A DNA stretch of 54,370 nucleotides. Origin: Geobacter sp. UBA698. GTDB taxonomy: Bacteria > Desulfobacterota > Desulfuromonadia > Geobacterales > Pseudopelobacteraceae. The stretch covers positions 1-54,370 of the forward strand of contig DBMM01000086.1 in assembly GCA_002298925.1 (NCBI GenBank), read 5' to 3'. Position 1 is the stretch's first letter. Each line of letters begins with the position of its first letter. Below the pieces are notes generated by a model that was not told where the DNA came from, ran no database searches, and saw only the letters and a program-made list of their open reading frames with translations. Made by a program: the position numbers and the translations under genes. Positions 16,772 through 24,022 of this stretch are shown piece by piece.

Positions 16772-16802
16772 ATAACAGTGCCATTGGAATGTGATTTGTC
16801 AA
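16772..16802 (-). promoter_or_regulatory. Possible promoter of the Rieske operon
   Basis: TTGACA (16802-16797 on the minus strand) with TGTTAT (16777-16772) after 19 bases. The -35 match is perfect but the spacing is long, so this is tentative. Confidence 0.35.
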
Positions 16803-16848
16803 TAACTTTGCTGGTGGGTCTGCCGGGGAAGAGAGGGGGGAAGTAAGG

Positions 16849-17163
16849 TCAATCCTTGCAAAAATACTCCCCCAGAACGCCGCGACTGTGTTCGTCGTCA
16901 TGGCAGTGGCTGCAGAGGTTCTCCCAGTTGCTGCCGTCGGGCGGGTTGTTGTGGTGGTTGCCGTCTTTGTGGTGGACGGTCAGCTGGTTCAGGTTGGCGG
17001 CATCGAATTCGCGGCCGCACTTGGCGCAGACCGGTCCATGGATCTTGAGGGACTTGGTCCGGTAGTTGCTGTTGCTGTCCACCTCGCCCCGCATCTTTTT
17101 CAACAGGGCAGCGGCCTCATCGGGAGTGGGGAGGGTAACGGTACGGGGGGCTCTGGATTTCAT
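16849..17163 (-). CDS. HNH nuclease-family protein (YajD-like)
   Basis: A 104-residue protein with a zinc-stabilised HNH fold: C46 and C49 in CAKC, the catalytic-type H64-H65 in TVHHKDGNHHNNP, an Asn in DGSNWENL and C84/C87 in CSHCHDDEH. This is the layout of YajD and related small HNH proteins, predicted DNA endonucleases of unclear role. It is the only gene on its strand before an AT-richer stretch and does not form an operon with its neighbours. Confidence 0.85.
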   Translation of the reverse strand: MKSRAPRTVTLPTPDEAAALLKKMRGEVDSNSNYRTKSLKIHGPVCAKCGREFDAANLNQLTVHHKDGNHHNNPPDGSNWENLCSHCHDDEHSRGVLGEYFCKD

Positions 17164-17648
17164 GTTAACGTTTCCTTGCTCGTTTTTTGTTTCATATTAC
17201 ACAGGGATCTTGCTTTACGGCAAGTCGTAAAGCCGTTTCCTGTATGATTAGCAGTCACCCTGTATAGAAGATAATCATATCCGTCGCTACTCCCCTGTTC
17301 AGTACGAATGGCATAACTACCCCAGTGCGCTGGATTAAAGGTTTGGCGAGCGTTATTGCCGGTTGGCATGGATAATGTATTTACCAGAGCACGGTGACCG
17401 GAAGATTTGTCACCGCAACAACCATCAAACTCTGTCGACCAGGCACCCACGCCCCGCTCTCAGCCATGAGATGCGGGGCGTTTTGTTTGAATCCGTTGTT
17501 TGCTGGAGAATACGATGTCAGGCATGAATGGAGCACGCGGCTCAAAAGGCCGGGGATCATGGCCGGCTGTTTTCAGTTGCCATGAGGCGCCTCGTTTCGC
17601 CACCCCGATACAGGCTGGTGTCCACTTCAACGGACGGGAGAGACTCAC
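17164..17648. other. 485-base low-GC intergenic region before nifH
   Basis: I see no gene that I can support here. Base composition between about 17190 and 17430 is lower in GC than its surroundings. On the minus strand a 96-codon frame (17160-17450) has protein-like composition but no start signal or family I recognise. GGTGAC and GTCACC form a small hairpin at 17393-17414. A strong terminator-like hairpin follows at 17449. I looked for a sigma-54 -24/-12 element before nifH and found only poor matches. Confidence 0.5.
17449..17487 (+). terminator. Strong plus-strand terminator with no obvious upstream gene
   Basis: ACGCCCCGC-TCTCA (17449-17462) pairs with TGAGA-T-GCGGGGCGT (17467-17481) around a 4-base loop, followed by TTTTGTTTG. 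The nearest plus-strand gene upstream ends more than 3 kb away, so it may end an unrecognised transcript. Confidence 0.8.
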
Positions 17649-18512
17649 ATGAGACAGATTGCGATTTACGGAAAAGGCGGTATCGGCAAGTCAACAACAA
17701 CCCAGAATACGGTGGCCGGGCTGGCGGCGTTGGGCAAAAAAATCATGATAGTGGGCTGCGATCCCAAGGCCGATTCTACCCGCCTGATCCTGCATGCCAA
17801 GGCACAGAATACGGTCATGGATCTGGTACGCGAACTGGGAACGGTTGAGGACCTGGAGCTGGATGAAGTCATGAAGGTCGGCTACGGCGATATCAAATGT
17901 GTTGAGTCCGGTGGTCCCGAGCCGGGTGTCGGCTGTGCCGGCCGCGGCGTCATCACCGCCATCAACTTCCTGGAAGAGAACGGCGCCTATACCCCTGATC
18001 TGGATTTCGTGTTCTACGATGTTCTCGGCGACGTTGTCTGCGGCGGTTTCGCCATGCCGATCCGTGAAGGCAAGGCCGAAGAGATCTACATCGTCACCTC
18101 CGGCGAGATGATGGCCATGTACGCTGCCAACAACATTTCCAAGGGCATTCTCAAGTATGCCAGTTCCGGCAAGGTCCGTCTGGCCGGACTGATCTGCAAT
18201 GCCAGGAAGACCGACAAGGAGTTTGAGCTTGTCTCGGCGCTGGCTGCAAAACTCGGTACCCAGATGATCCACTTTGTACCCCGGGATAATCAGGTGCAGC
18301 GGGCGGAGATGCGCAGGATGACCGTCATCGAATACTCACCGGATCATCCCCAGGCCCAGGAATACCGCAATCTGGCCCAGAAGATAAACGACAACAAGAT
18401 GCTGGTCATACCCACACCGCTGGAGATGGAAGAACTGGAAGAATTGCTGATGGAGTTCGGGATTATGGAGGCGGATGACGAAGCGAATGTAGGTGTGGCC
18501 GAGGCGGCCTAG
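17649..18512 (+). CDS. nifH: Nitrogenase iron protein NifH
   Basis: A 287-residue dinitrogenase reductase. It has the P-loop GKGGIGKS (8-15), the cluster cysteines C96 and C131, and R99 in CAGRG, the ADP-ribosylation site. Switch and dimer motifs (VGCDPKADSTRL, YDVLGDVVCGGF) are intact, so the protein should be functional and true NifH rather than a BchL or NflH relative. Its usual partners nifD and nifK do not follow: a repetitive element and a minus-strand cobC gene come next. The agag site before the ATG is modest. Confidence 0.95.
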   Translation: MRQIAIYGKGGIGKSTTTQNTVAGLAALGKKIMIVGCDPKADSTRLILHAKAQNTVMDLVRELGTVEDLELDEVMKVGYGDIKCVESGGPEPGVGCAGRGVITAINFLEENGAYTPDLDFVFYDVLGDVVCGGFAMPIREGKAEEIYIVTSGEMMAMYAANNISKGILKYASSGKVRLAGLICNARKTDKEFELVSALAAKLGTQMIHFVPRDNQVQRAEMRRMTVIEYSPDHPQAQEYRNLAQKINDNKMLVIPTPLEMEELEELLMEFGIMEADDEANVGVAEAA

Positions 18513-18530
18513 TGCGCTGGAACATCTAAA

Positions 18531-18608
18531 ACCAACCCCCCTCAATCCCCCCTTGTCAGGGGGGAAGCCTTGAAGTCTCCCCTGATAAGGGGAGATTTAG
18601 AGGGGTTT
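18531..18608. repeat. Palindromic repetitive element (C/G-run type)
   Basis: Two stable hairpins, CCCCCC-ttgtca-GGGGGG (18547-18564) and TCTCCCC-tgataa-GGGGAGA, are enclosed by an outer pairing of AACCCCCCTCAAT with ATTTAGAGGGGTT. This three-arm layout is typical of dispersed extragenic repeats seen in many bacterial genomes. It sits 18 bases after nifH. It may act as a transcription stop or be a mobile remnant. Confidence 0.75.
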
Positions 18609-18685
18609 GCCGCGAAAGAATAAGAGTTACAATGTACTAGTACTCGGTTCAGCTTATTGCATCATGTCGCATTCTGCAATCTGTA

Positions 18686-18720
18686 GCATCGAAGGCGGCC
18701 GATTGGCCACCTTCGATCTG
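18686..18720. repeat. Inverted repeat upstream of the cobC terminator region
   Basis: ATCGAAGG-c-GGCC (18688-18700) pairs with GGCC-a-CCTTCGAT (18705-18717), one mismatch and a 4-base loop. A second small hairpin, CGGTTT-tcac-AAACCG, follows at about 18731. No U-tract is seen on either strand. Function unknown. Confidence 0.6.
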
Positions 18721-18773
18721 CTGCATTTAACGGTTTTCACAAACCGCATCTGTCCCGACGGTCAGCCGCGTCA

Positions 18774-19376
18774 TCAGCCGTTCAGCAATTTCACCGTCAC
18801 CAGGCCATCAACGTAATAATCAATGATGTTGTAACAACCGTAGTTCTGCTCGATGTTGAACATCCCGGCCAGCGGTGCTCCGATGGCATTCAGCAGCACG
18901 ATGCGGTTGACCCCGCCATGTCCCACCACCAGCAGTTCCTGGCCTTTGTGCCGCTCCACGATTTCATTGATGACCGGCATGACGCGGGCCTGAACATCCA
19001 GCAGGTTCTCCCCCTGGGGGACCCGGTAGTTGACCAGGTCAGCCAGGCGGGCCTGCCATTCCACCGGCCAGCGCGCCATGATTTCGGTCCAGGTCAGCCC
19101 CTCCCAGACCCCGATGTTCAATTCGCGCAGTTCGCTGCGCCGGACCGGTTCGATGCCGAACTGTTCACAGATGATGTTGGCACCGGTTACACAACGGGTC
19201 AGACTGCTGGTGTAGCAGGCCGAAATGGGGGTGCCGGCCAGGCGTTCTTTCAGGCGGTGATACTGCTCGACGCCCAGGTCGGTCAGGGCCACGTCGGTCT
19301 GGCCGTTGTAACGTTTCTGATCGTGTCCGACCACCTGTCCGTGGCGAATGAGATGGATGCGGGTGTGTGGTGTCAT
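18774..19376 (-). CDS. cobC: Alpha-ribazole phosphatase-type histidine phosphatase
   Basis: A 200-residue histidine phosphatase with the catalytic RHG (LIRHGQ, 9-14), a second arginine in SSLTRC, and the later HGGVNR. In cobamide synthesis CobC removes the phosphate of alpha-ribazole phosphate or adenosylcobalamin phosphate. A broader phosphoglycerate mutase-like role cannot be excluded from sequence alone, but the cob genes nearby favour CobC. The ATG at 19376 with ggaga nine bases before it is chosen over the frame start at 19430. Confidence 0.8.
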   Translation of the reverse strand: MTPHTRIHLIRHGQVVGHDQKRYNGQTDVALTDLGVEQYHRLKERLAGTPISACYTSSLTRCVTGANIICEQFGIEPVRRSELRELNIGVWEGLTWTEIMARWPVEWQARLADLVNYRVPQGENLLDVQARVMPVINEIVERHKGQELLVVGHGGVNRIVLLNAIGAPLAGMFNIEQNYGCYNIIDYYVDGLVTVKLLNG

Positions 19377-19499
19377 CGGTGCTGGTTCTCCAGATGGGCC
19401 GGGTTGAAATATAAAAAGATATCTTATCACTCTTTGCCGGTAATGGAAACAACCGGGTCCAGCTTGTCGGGCGGCCTGGCGTTCGGCCTGCTTGCGCTT

Positions 19500-20999
19500 T
19501 CAGGTGATGATGCCCCTCAACTGCAGCAGATAGCGCTCTTCCAGTCTGTTGAGTTTCTCTGGGAGCGGGATTCGGGCGGCAGCGCAAAAAGTACGGAAGG
19601 CCTCTTTCAGGAGGAGATTGACAGCATCCTTATTGAAGCGTGGTGCCGTTCCCGGATTTCCGGCAGCGCTGCAAACCGCCCAACTGTCAGGGCTGTATTG
19701 CCGGATGTCGTCCATTGCCTGGAAATAAACCGACGCCAGACTGCCCATGGCGGTGCAGACCAGCCCCACCCGCTCGTCCCTGAAACGGTAGCGCGCCTCG
19801 AAGGGGAGGCGCTCATCCAACAGCAGGCGCTGCTCCTGTTCAAAGAGCTGCCAGGCGGGGGAGCCACGCAGGACGATCTGATTGTGGTAGAGCAGGTTGG
19901 CGGTAAGGTCGTGTTCGGCCAGCAGCCCCAACCCATCCAGAAAGGCGTAGTTCTCTTCCAGCTCGCCCAGGGTTGAATCAGGCTCAAACATGATGAAGCC
20001 GATGTTCAGCTGCAGGCCGCACCCCTGAACGGTCCGCACGGCAGCACTGATCTGCTGTTTCGTGATCCGCTTGTTGATGCGGCGCAGCACACTGTCGCAG
20101 CCCGATTCGATCCCCAGAAAGACCGAGCTGGCCCCGTTTTTGGCCAGGGTTGTCAACAGACTCTCTTCAATGGTGTCCACCCGGGTTTCGAAGCCGAAGG
20201 GGAGCCCGGTGGCGCGGGCGATGCGGCTGATGGCGATTACCCGCTGGCGCTCCTGGACCCCGGGAGCGATGAAGGTCGGATCGATGAAGTACAGGCTGTC
20301 AACCGGCCGCCGTGGCAGGCGGGTGGCCAGCTCGGCTTCCAGTGAGTCCAGGCTGCGTACCCGGCGGCGGCTGCAGCCGTAGTAGGGGCTGATGAAGCAG
20401 AAGCTGCAATCGCCGTAACAGCCGCGGCTGGCGGCGATGTTCAGACTGGGGTAGCCCAGGTTGGCGCCGACATCATCGGGTGCGGGGAGCCGCGACAGGT
20501 AGGCGATCAGGGGGCGGGGCATGAACGGCTCGCCCCGCACTGCCAGGCCGGGGAGCGCTGTCAGGGCGTTCGGGCAGAAACCGGCCAACAGCTCGGCCAG
20601 CGTCTCCTCGAACTCACCAGCCAGGATCATGTCCAGCTGTGGGGCGTACTGGAGGAGTTTGCTGCGGGCGAGGGTTGCAAACAGTCCGAAGGCCCCCAGG
20701 GGGACATCGCTTTCGAGCCGCAGCAGGGCGAGCAGGGCGCGGACTGTTTCCTCGTGGCCCCAGGAGTAGACCCAGTGGAACAGGATCAGGTCTGCCTCCT
20801 CGGCCAGAATGCGGGCAGCGATGCCGGCCGCGTCGGCCCCATGGGCGCTGAAATCGAGGTGGGCCGTGTCCCAGCCGGCCCGGCGGGCGATGGCCAGGGC
20901 ATAGCCGCTGTTCAGGCTGGCCGAAAGCGGGGCATTGGCCACATCGTTGTAGTGTTCGAAGGTCAGGGGGCGGGGATTTTCGACGATGAGCAGTTTCAT
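19500..20999 (-). CDS. B12-binding radical SAM protein
   Basis: A 499-residue enzyme: N-terminal cobalamin-binding-like region (about 1-150; no DxHxxG motif is visible), then a radical SAM core with C194, C198 and C201 in SRGCYGDCSFC. After it come FLGIESGCDSVLRRINK and a C-terminal alpha-helical part. This is the BchE/HpnJ-like class, which includes methylases, cyclases and ring-forming enzymes; the substrate is not clear. The start is MKLLIVENPRP at 20999. It runs toward cobC (123-base gap) and may share its transcript. A lower-ligand modifying role is possible by context only. Confidence 0.82.
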   Translation of the reverse strand: MKLLIVENPRPLTFEHYNDVANAPLSASLNSGYALAIARRAGWDTAHLDFSAHGADAAGIAARILAEEADLILFHWVYSWGHEETVRALLALLRLESDVPLGAFGLFATLARSKLLQYAPQLDMILAGEFEETLAELLAGFCPNALTALPGLAVRGEPFMPRPLIAYLSRLPAPDDVGANLGYPSLNIAASRGCYGDCSFCFISPYYGCSRRRVRSLDSLEAELATRLPRRPVDSLYFIDPTFIAPGVQERQRVIAISRIARATGLPFGFETRVDTIEESLLTTLAKNGASSVFLGIESGCDSVLRRINKRITKQQISAAVRTVQGCGLQLNIGFIMFEPDSTLGELEENYAFLDGLGLLAEHDLTANLLYHNQIVLRGSPAWQLFEQEQRLLLDERLPFEARYRFRDERVGLVCTAMGSLASVYFQAMDDIRQYSPDSWAVCSAAGNPGTAPRFNKDAVNLLLKEAFRTFCAAARIPLPEKLNRLEERYLLQLRGIIT

Positions 21000-21129
21000 G
21001 GCAGGGTTATCCGCAATTTGGATGCTCTTGTCAACATGATCCTGGCAGGATATTTTGAGATTCACAGGGTGGCAACGCCTGTTTTGATGTTTTTTTTGCA
21101 GTAAATAGCCGGCACAACCTTCAAAGTGC

Positions 21130-21159
21130 TTGACTTGTATGCGCCGGAACATTGAATAT
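21130..21159 (+). promoter_or_regulatory. Weak promoter candidate for the PAS-GGDEF gene
   Basis: TTGACT (21130-21135), an 18-base spacer and GAATAT (21154-21159), about 100 bases before the start. The -10 match is poor. The divergent gap 21000-21261 otherwise holds no feature I can support. Confidence 0.35.
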
Positions 21160-21261
21160 GCTGTCTGATAGTTTGAGATAATCACAATAAATCAGCTAAT
21201 TGCAAGGTAATGACGGTGTCATGGTTTTCATGGACTGTCCGTTTGCAGGAGGATACATTAA

Positions 21262-23058
21262 ATGACGGAACAGAGTCGCCATGCCTTGGACCCCCTTGCT
21301 CTCCCCTATGCCGCTGTGCTCGCCGACATGGGTGATGCCGTCACGGTTCAGGATCGTGACTTCCGCATCATCTATCAGAATGCAGCCATGCAGGAGCTTT
21401 TTGGCGATTGTCTCGGTACGGTCTGTTACACCGCTTATGAACGGAACTCAGGGGTTTGTCCGGATTGCCCGGTGGCAAAGTGCTTTGCGGATGGCAAGAT
21501 TCACAAGGCGGAACGGCATATTCAGATAAAAGGTGAAATGCGCGTTCTGGAAAATACGGCCTCACCGATCAGAGCTGCGGATGGACGCATAATAGCGGCG
21601 GTCGAGGCGCTGCATGATGTCACTTCGCGCAAGCAGACTGAAGACCGACTGACTCGTTTCATCAACATGTATGCGGCGGTGAGTCACACCAACAAGGCGA
21701 TTATGGAGAGCGTTTCCCGCGAGGAGATGTTTGACCGCGTCTGCAAAGCAGCTGTGGAGTTCGGCAAATTTACTCTGGCCTTGATCGGACTGACCGGCCC
21801 GGATGGTGTGGTACGTTCAGTGGCCCATTGTGGCGTTGCTTCACGATATCTGGATGCTCTGGTCGTCCATGCCGATGCTCGCAGCGAAGAGGGGCGCGGC
21901 CCCACCGGCAGAGCCATTCGTGAAGGGATTCCCTATATCTGTAATGATTTTCATGTCGATCCGATTACGACGCCCTGGCGTGTTGCCGCTCAAAAACATG
22001 GTATCCGTGCCTCGGCTGCCTTTCCGCTCAAGCTTCAGGGGGTGACAGTCGGGGCTTTGAAGGTGTATTCGGACCATGCCGGCTATTTTGATGGGGAAAT
22101 TGTCGATCTGCTGAAGGAAATGGCGGCCAACATATCATTCGGTCTCGAAAATTTTTTGCGGGAAGAACAGCACAGAACGTCCGATGAAGCTCTCCGTAAC
22201 CGCGAGGAACAGTTCAAACTGGTCCTGGAGGGGAGCAATGACGGTTTCTGCGACTGGCATGTCCCCTCGGCAAAGGTGCGCATGAGCGCCCGCTATGTCG
22301 AGATGCTCGGCTATGAGCCGGGCGAACTGGTCCCGTCGCCGGAAACAGTAAAAAAAATGGTGCACCCCGACGACTGGCCGCTGGTGGAAAACTTTCTGGA
22401 TGAGGAAATGGCCAACAGTCATCCTTCCTTCGAGATCGAGGTCAGGATGATGACCAAGAGCGGGGAGTGGAAATGGATCCTTTATCGCGGCAAGGTGGTT
22501 GAGCGGGATGAAAACGGTATGGCCACACGCGTTACCGGTACCTGCACCGACATAACCGAGAAGAAGATGTACGAAGAACAGCTCAGATACGCCAGCACCC
22601 ATGACCAGTTGACCGGTCTGTACAACCGTGCCTATTTCGATGCCGAATTCGTCCGCATCAAATCGGGTCGCAGCTATCCGGTGAGCGTGATCATCGCCGA
22701 TGTGAATGGCCTGAAACTGGTCAACGACAGCTTCGGGCATGCCGCGGGTGATCACCTGATACAGCTGGCGGCACAGGCGATGAAAGATCCGTTCCGCGCT
22801 GATGACGTGGTGGCACGCATTGGCGGCGATGAGTTTGCCGTTATCCTGCCTAATGCCGATGCGAGTGTCGTTAAGGCGGCGGTCAAACGGATCATGAATT
22901 TCAAACCGGCTGAACCACAGGAGGAGTATATCTTGAGTCTCTCAATCGGCAGTGCCACTGCTGAACGCCCGGAGCAGCTCAACGAGGCGCTCAAGCAGGC
23001 CGACTCACGGATGTACTATCACAAGTTCAGCAGGAAGAGCGGTCAGCGGCACGCCTAA
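21262..23058 (+). CDS. PAS-GAF-PAS-GGDEF diguanylate cyclase
   Basis: A 598-residue soluble protein: PAS (about 15-130), GAF (about 140-300), PAS with PAC (about 310-435), GGDEF (about 440-595). The active site is GGDEF, intact, preceded by the inhibitory I-site RADD at the correct five-residue distance, so it should make c-di-GMP and be product-inhibited. The first PAS has clustered cysteines (C50, C55, C66, C69, C74, including CPDCP) that could bind a metal or sense redox. There is no EAL domain and no membrane segment. Confidence 0.92.
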   Translation: MTEQSRHALDPLALPYAAVLADMGDAVTVQDRDFRIIYQNAAMQELFGDCLGTVCYTAYERNSGVCPDCPVAKCFADGKIHKAERHIQIKGEMRVLENTASPIRAADGRIIAAVEALHDVTSRKQTEDRLTRFINMYAAVSHTNKAIMESVSREEMFDRVCKAAVEFGKFTLALIGLTGPDGVVRSVAHCGVASRYLDALVVHADARSEEGRGPTGRAIREGIPYICNDFHVDPITTPWRVAAQKHGIRASAAFPLKLQGVTVGALKVYSDHAGYFDGEIVDLLKEMAANISFGLENFLREEQHRTSDEALRNREEQFKLVLEGSNDGFCDWHVPSAKVRMSARYVEMLGYEPGELVPSPETVKKMVHPDDWPLVENFLDEEMANSHPSFEIEVRMMTKSGEWKWILYRGKVVERDENGMATRVTGTCTDITEKKMYEEQLRYASTHDQLTGLYNRAYFDAEFVRIKSGRSYPVSVIIADVNGLKLVNDSFGHAAGDHLIQLAAQAMKDPFRADDVVARIGGDEFAVILPNADASVVKAAVKRIMNFKPAEPQEEYILSLSIGSATAERPEQLNEALKQADSRMYYHKFSRKSGQRHA

Positions 23059-23093
23059 CATCATAACAGCGACGTTTTATCTGGAGGAATACT

Positions 23094-24014
23094 GTGAAAC
23101 TTGCCAACCTTACCTGCATTGACCTGGACCTGCCGGAACTGGAAGGGTTCCGCAAATTCATCAGCTCATGGCTTTACCGGGGGGACGGCTTCACCCTGCT
23201 GGTGGACCCGGGACCCCTCTCCACCATTCCCCGGCTCTGCGCCGAGCTACGCCGGCTGGGGGTGGAGCGGATCGACCATGTGTTGCTGACCCACATCCAC
23301 ATCGATCATGCCGGCGGGACCGGGGCGCTGCTGAAGGAGTTTCCCGGGGCGGCGGTGGTCTGCCATCCCGAGGGGATCCGCCATCTGGTGGCGCCGGAAA
23401 AGCTCTGGGAGGGATCGCGCAAGGTGCTGGGAAGGCTGGCGGACGTGTACGGCGAGATCGTGCCGGTGCCGGCGGAGCGGATCGGTTATAGCGAGACGGT
23501 CGGCGACAGCGGGGTGCACAGCTTTCTCACTCCCGGCCACGCCCAGCACCACTGCTGCTACCTGCTGGACGACCTGCTCTTCGCCGGCGAGGTGGCGGGG
23601 GTGCGCAGTGAGATACCCGACGGCATCTTCATGCGGCCGGCCACACCCCCCCGCTTTATCCTGCAGGTGGCGCTGGACTCCATCGACCGGATGATCGCCC
23701 TGGCTCCCCGCGCCATGGTCTTTGCCCACCACGGCCTGGCGGAAAACGCCCTCGATCACCTGCGGATCGCCCGCAGCCAGCTGCTGCTCTGGGTGCGGGG
23801 GGTGGCGGCAACCGCGGCGGTCGATCCGTCCCGGCGCGAGGAGGCGCTGTTCATCTGGCTGCTGGAGCGGGACGAACATTACCGGAATATCGATCGGCTC
23901 CCGGCCGATATCCGGGCCCGGGAGCGACATTTCCTGGGCAATACCATGCGGGGGATGACGGAGTACGTGGAGGGGCTTTCACCTGAAGAACTGGAAGCGC
24001 TGGCGGCAGGGTAG
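23094..24014 (+). CDS. Metallo-beta-lactamase fold hydrolase
   Basis: A 306-residue cytoplasmic enzyme with the metal-binding motif H67-x-H69-x-D71-H72 (THIHIDHAGG), a later H in LTPGHAQHH, and a final H in VFAHHG. The C-terminal 80 residues are helical and not part of the fold. The start is GTG at 23094 with ggagg seven bases before it. The substrate is not readable. It is convergent with the methyltransferase-DUF2284 gene, ending only eight bases from it. Confidence 0.85.
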   Translation: MKLANLTCIDLDLPELEGFRKFISSWLYRGDGFTLLVDPGPLSTIPRLCAELRRLGVERIDHVLLTHIHIDHAGGTGALLKEFPGAAVVCHPEGIRHLVAPEKLWEGSRKVLGRLADVYGEIVPVPAERIGYSETVGDSGVHSFLTPGHAQHHCCYLLDDLLFAGEVAGVRSEIPDGIFMRPATPPRFILQVALDSIDRMIALAPRAMVFAHHGLAENALDHLRIARSQLLLWVRGVAATAAVDPSRREEALFIWLLERDEHYRNIDRLPADIRARERHFLGNTMRGMTEYVEGLSPEELEALAAG

Positions 24015-24022
24015 CCGGAGCT

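Noticed and set aside
17190..17450. tRNA or tmRNA in the low-GC stretch
   Set aside because: No cloverleaf with a T-loop and acceptor stem could be drawn.
17482..17648. Sigma-54 promoter or NifA site before nifH
   Set aside because: Only poor -24/-12 matches (AGGCAT...GAGCA near 17519) and no TGT-N10-ACA were found.
19500..20999. Direct annotation as BzaD or BzaE
   Set aside because: The only evidence is position and general family; motifs specific to those enzymes cannot be judged by eye.
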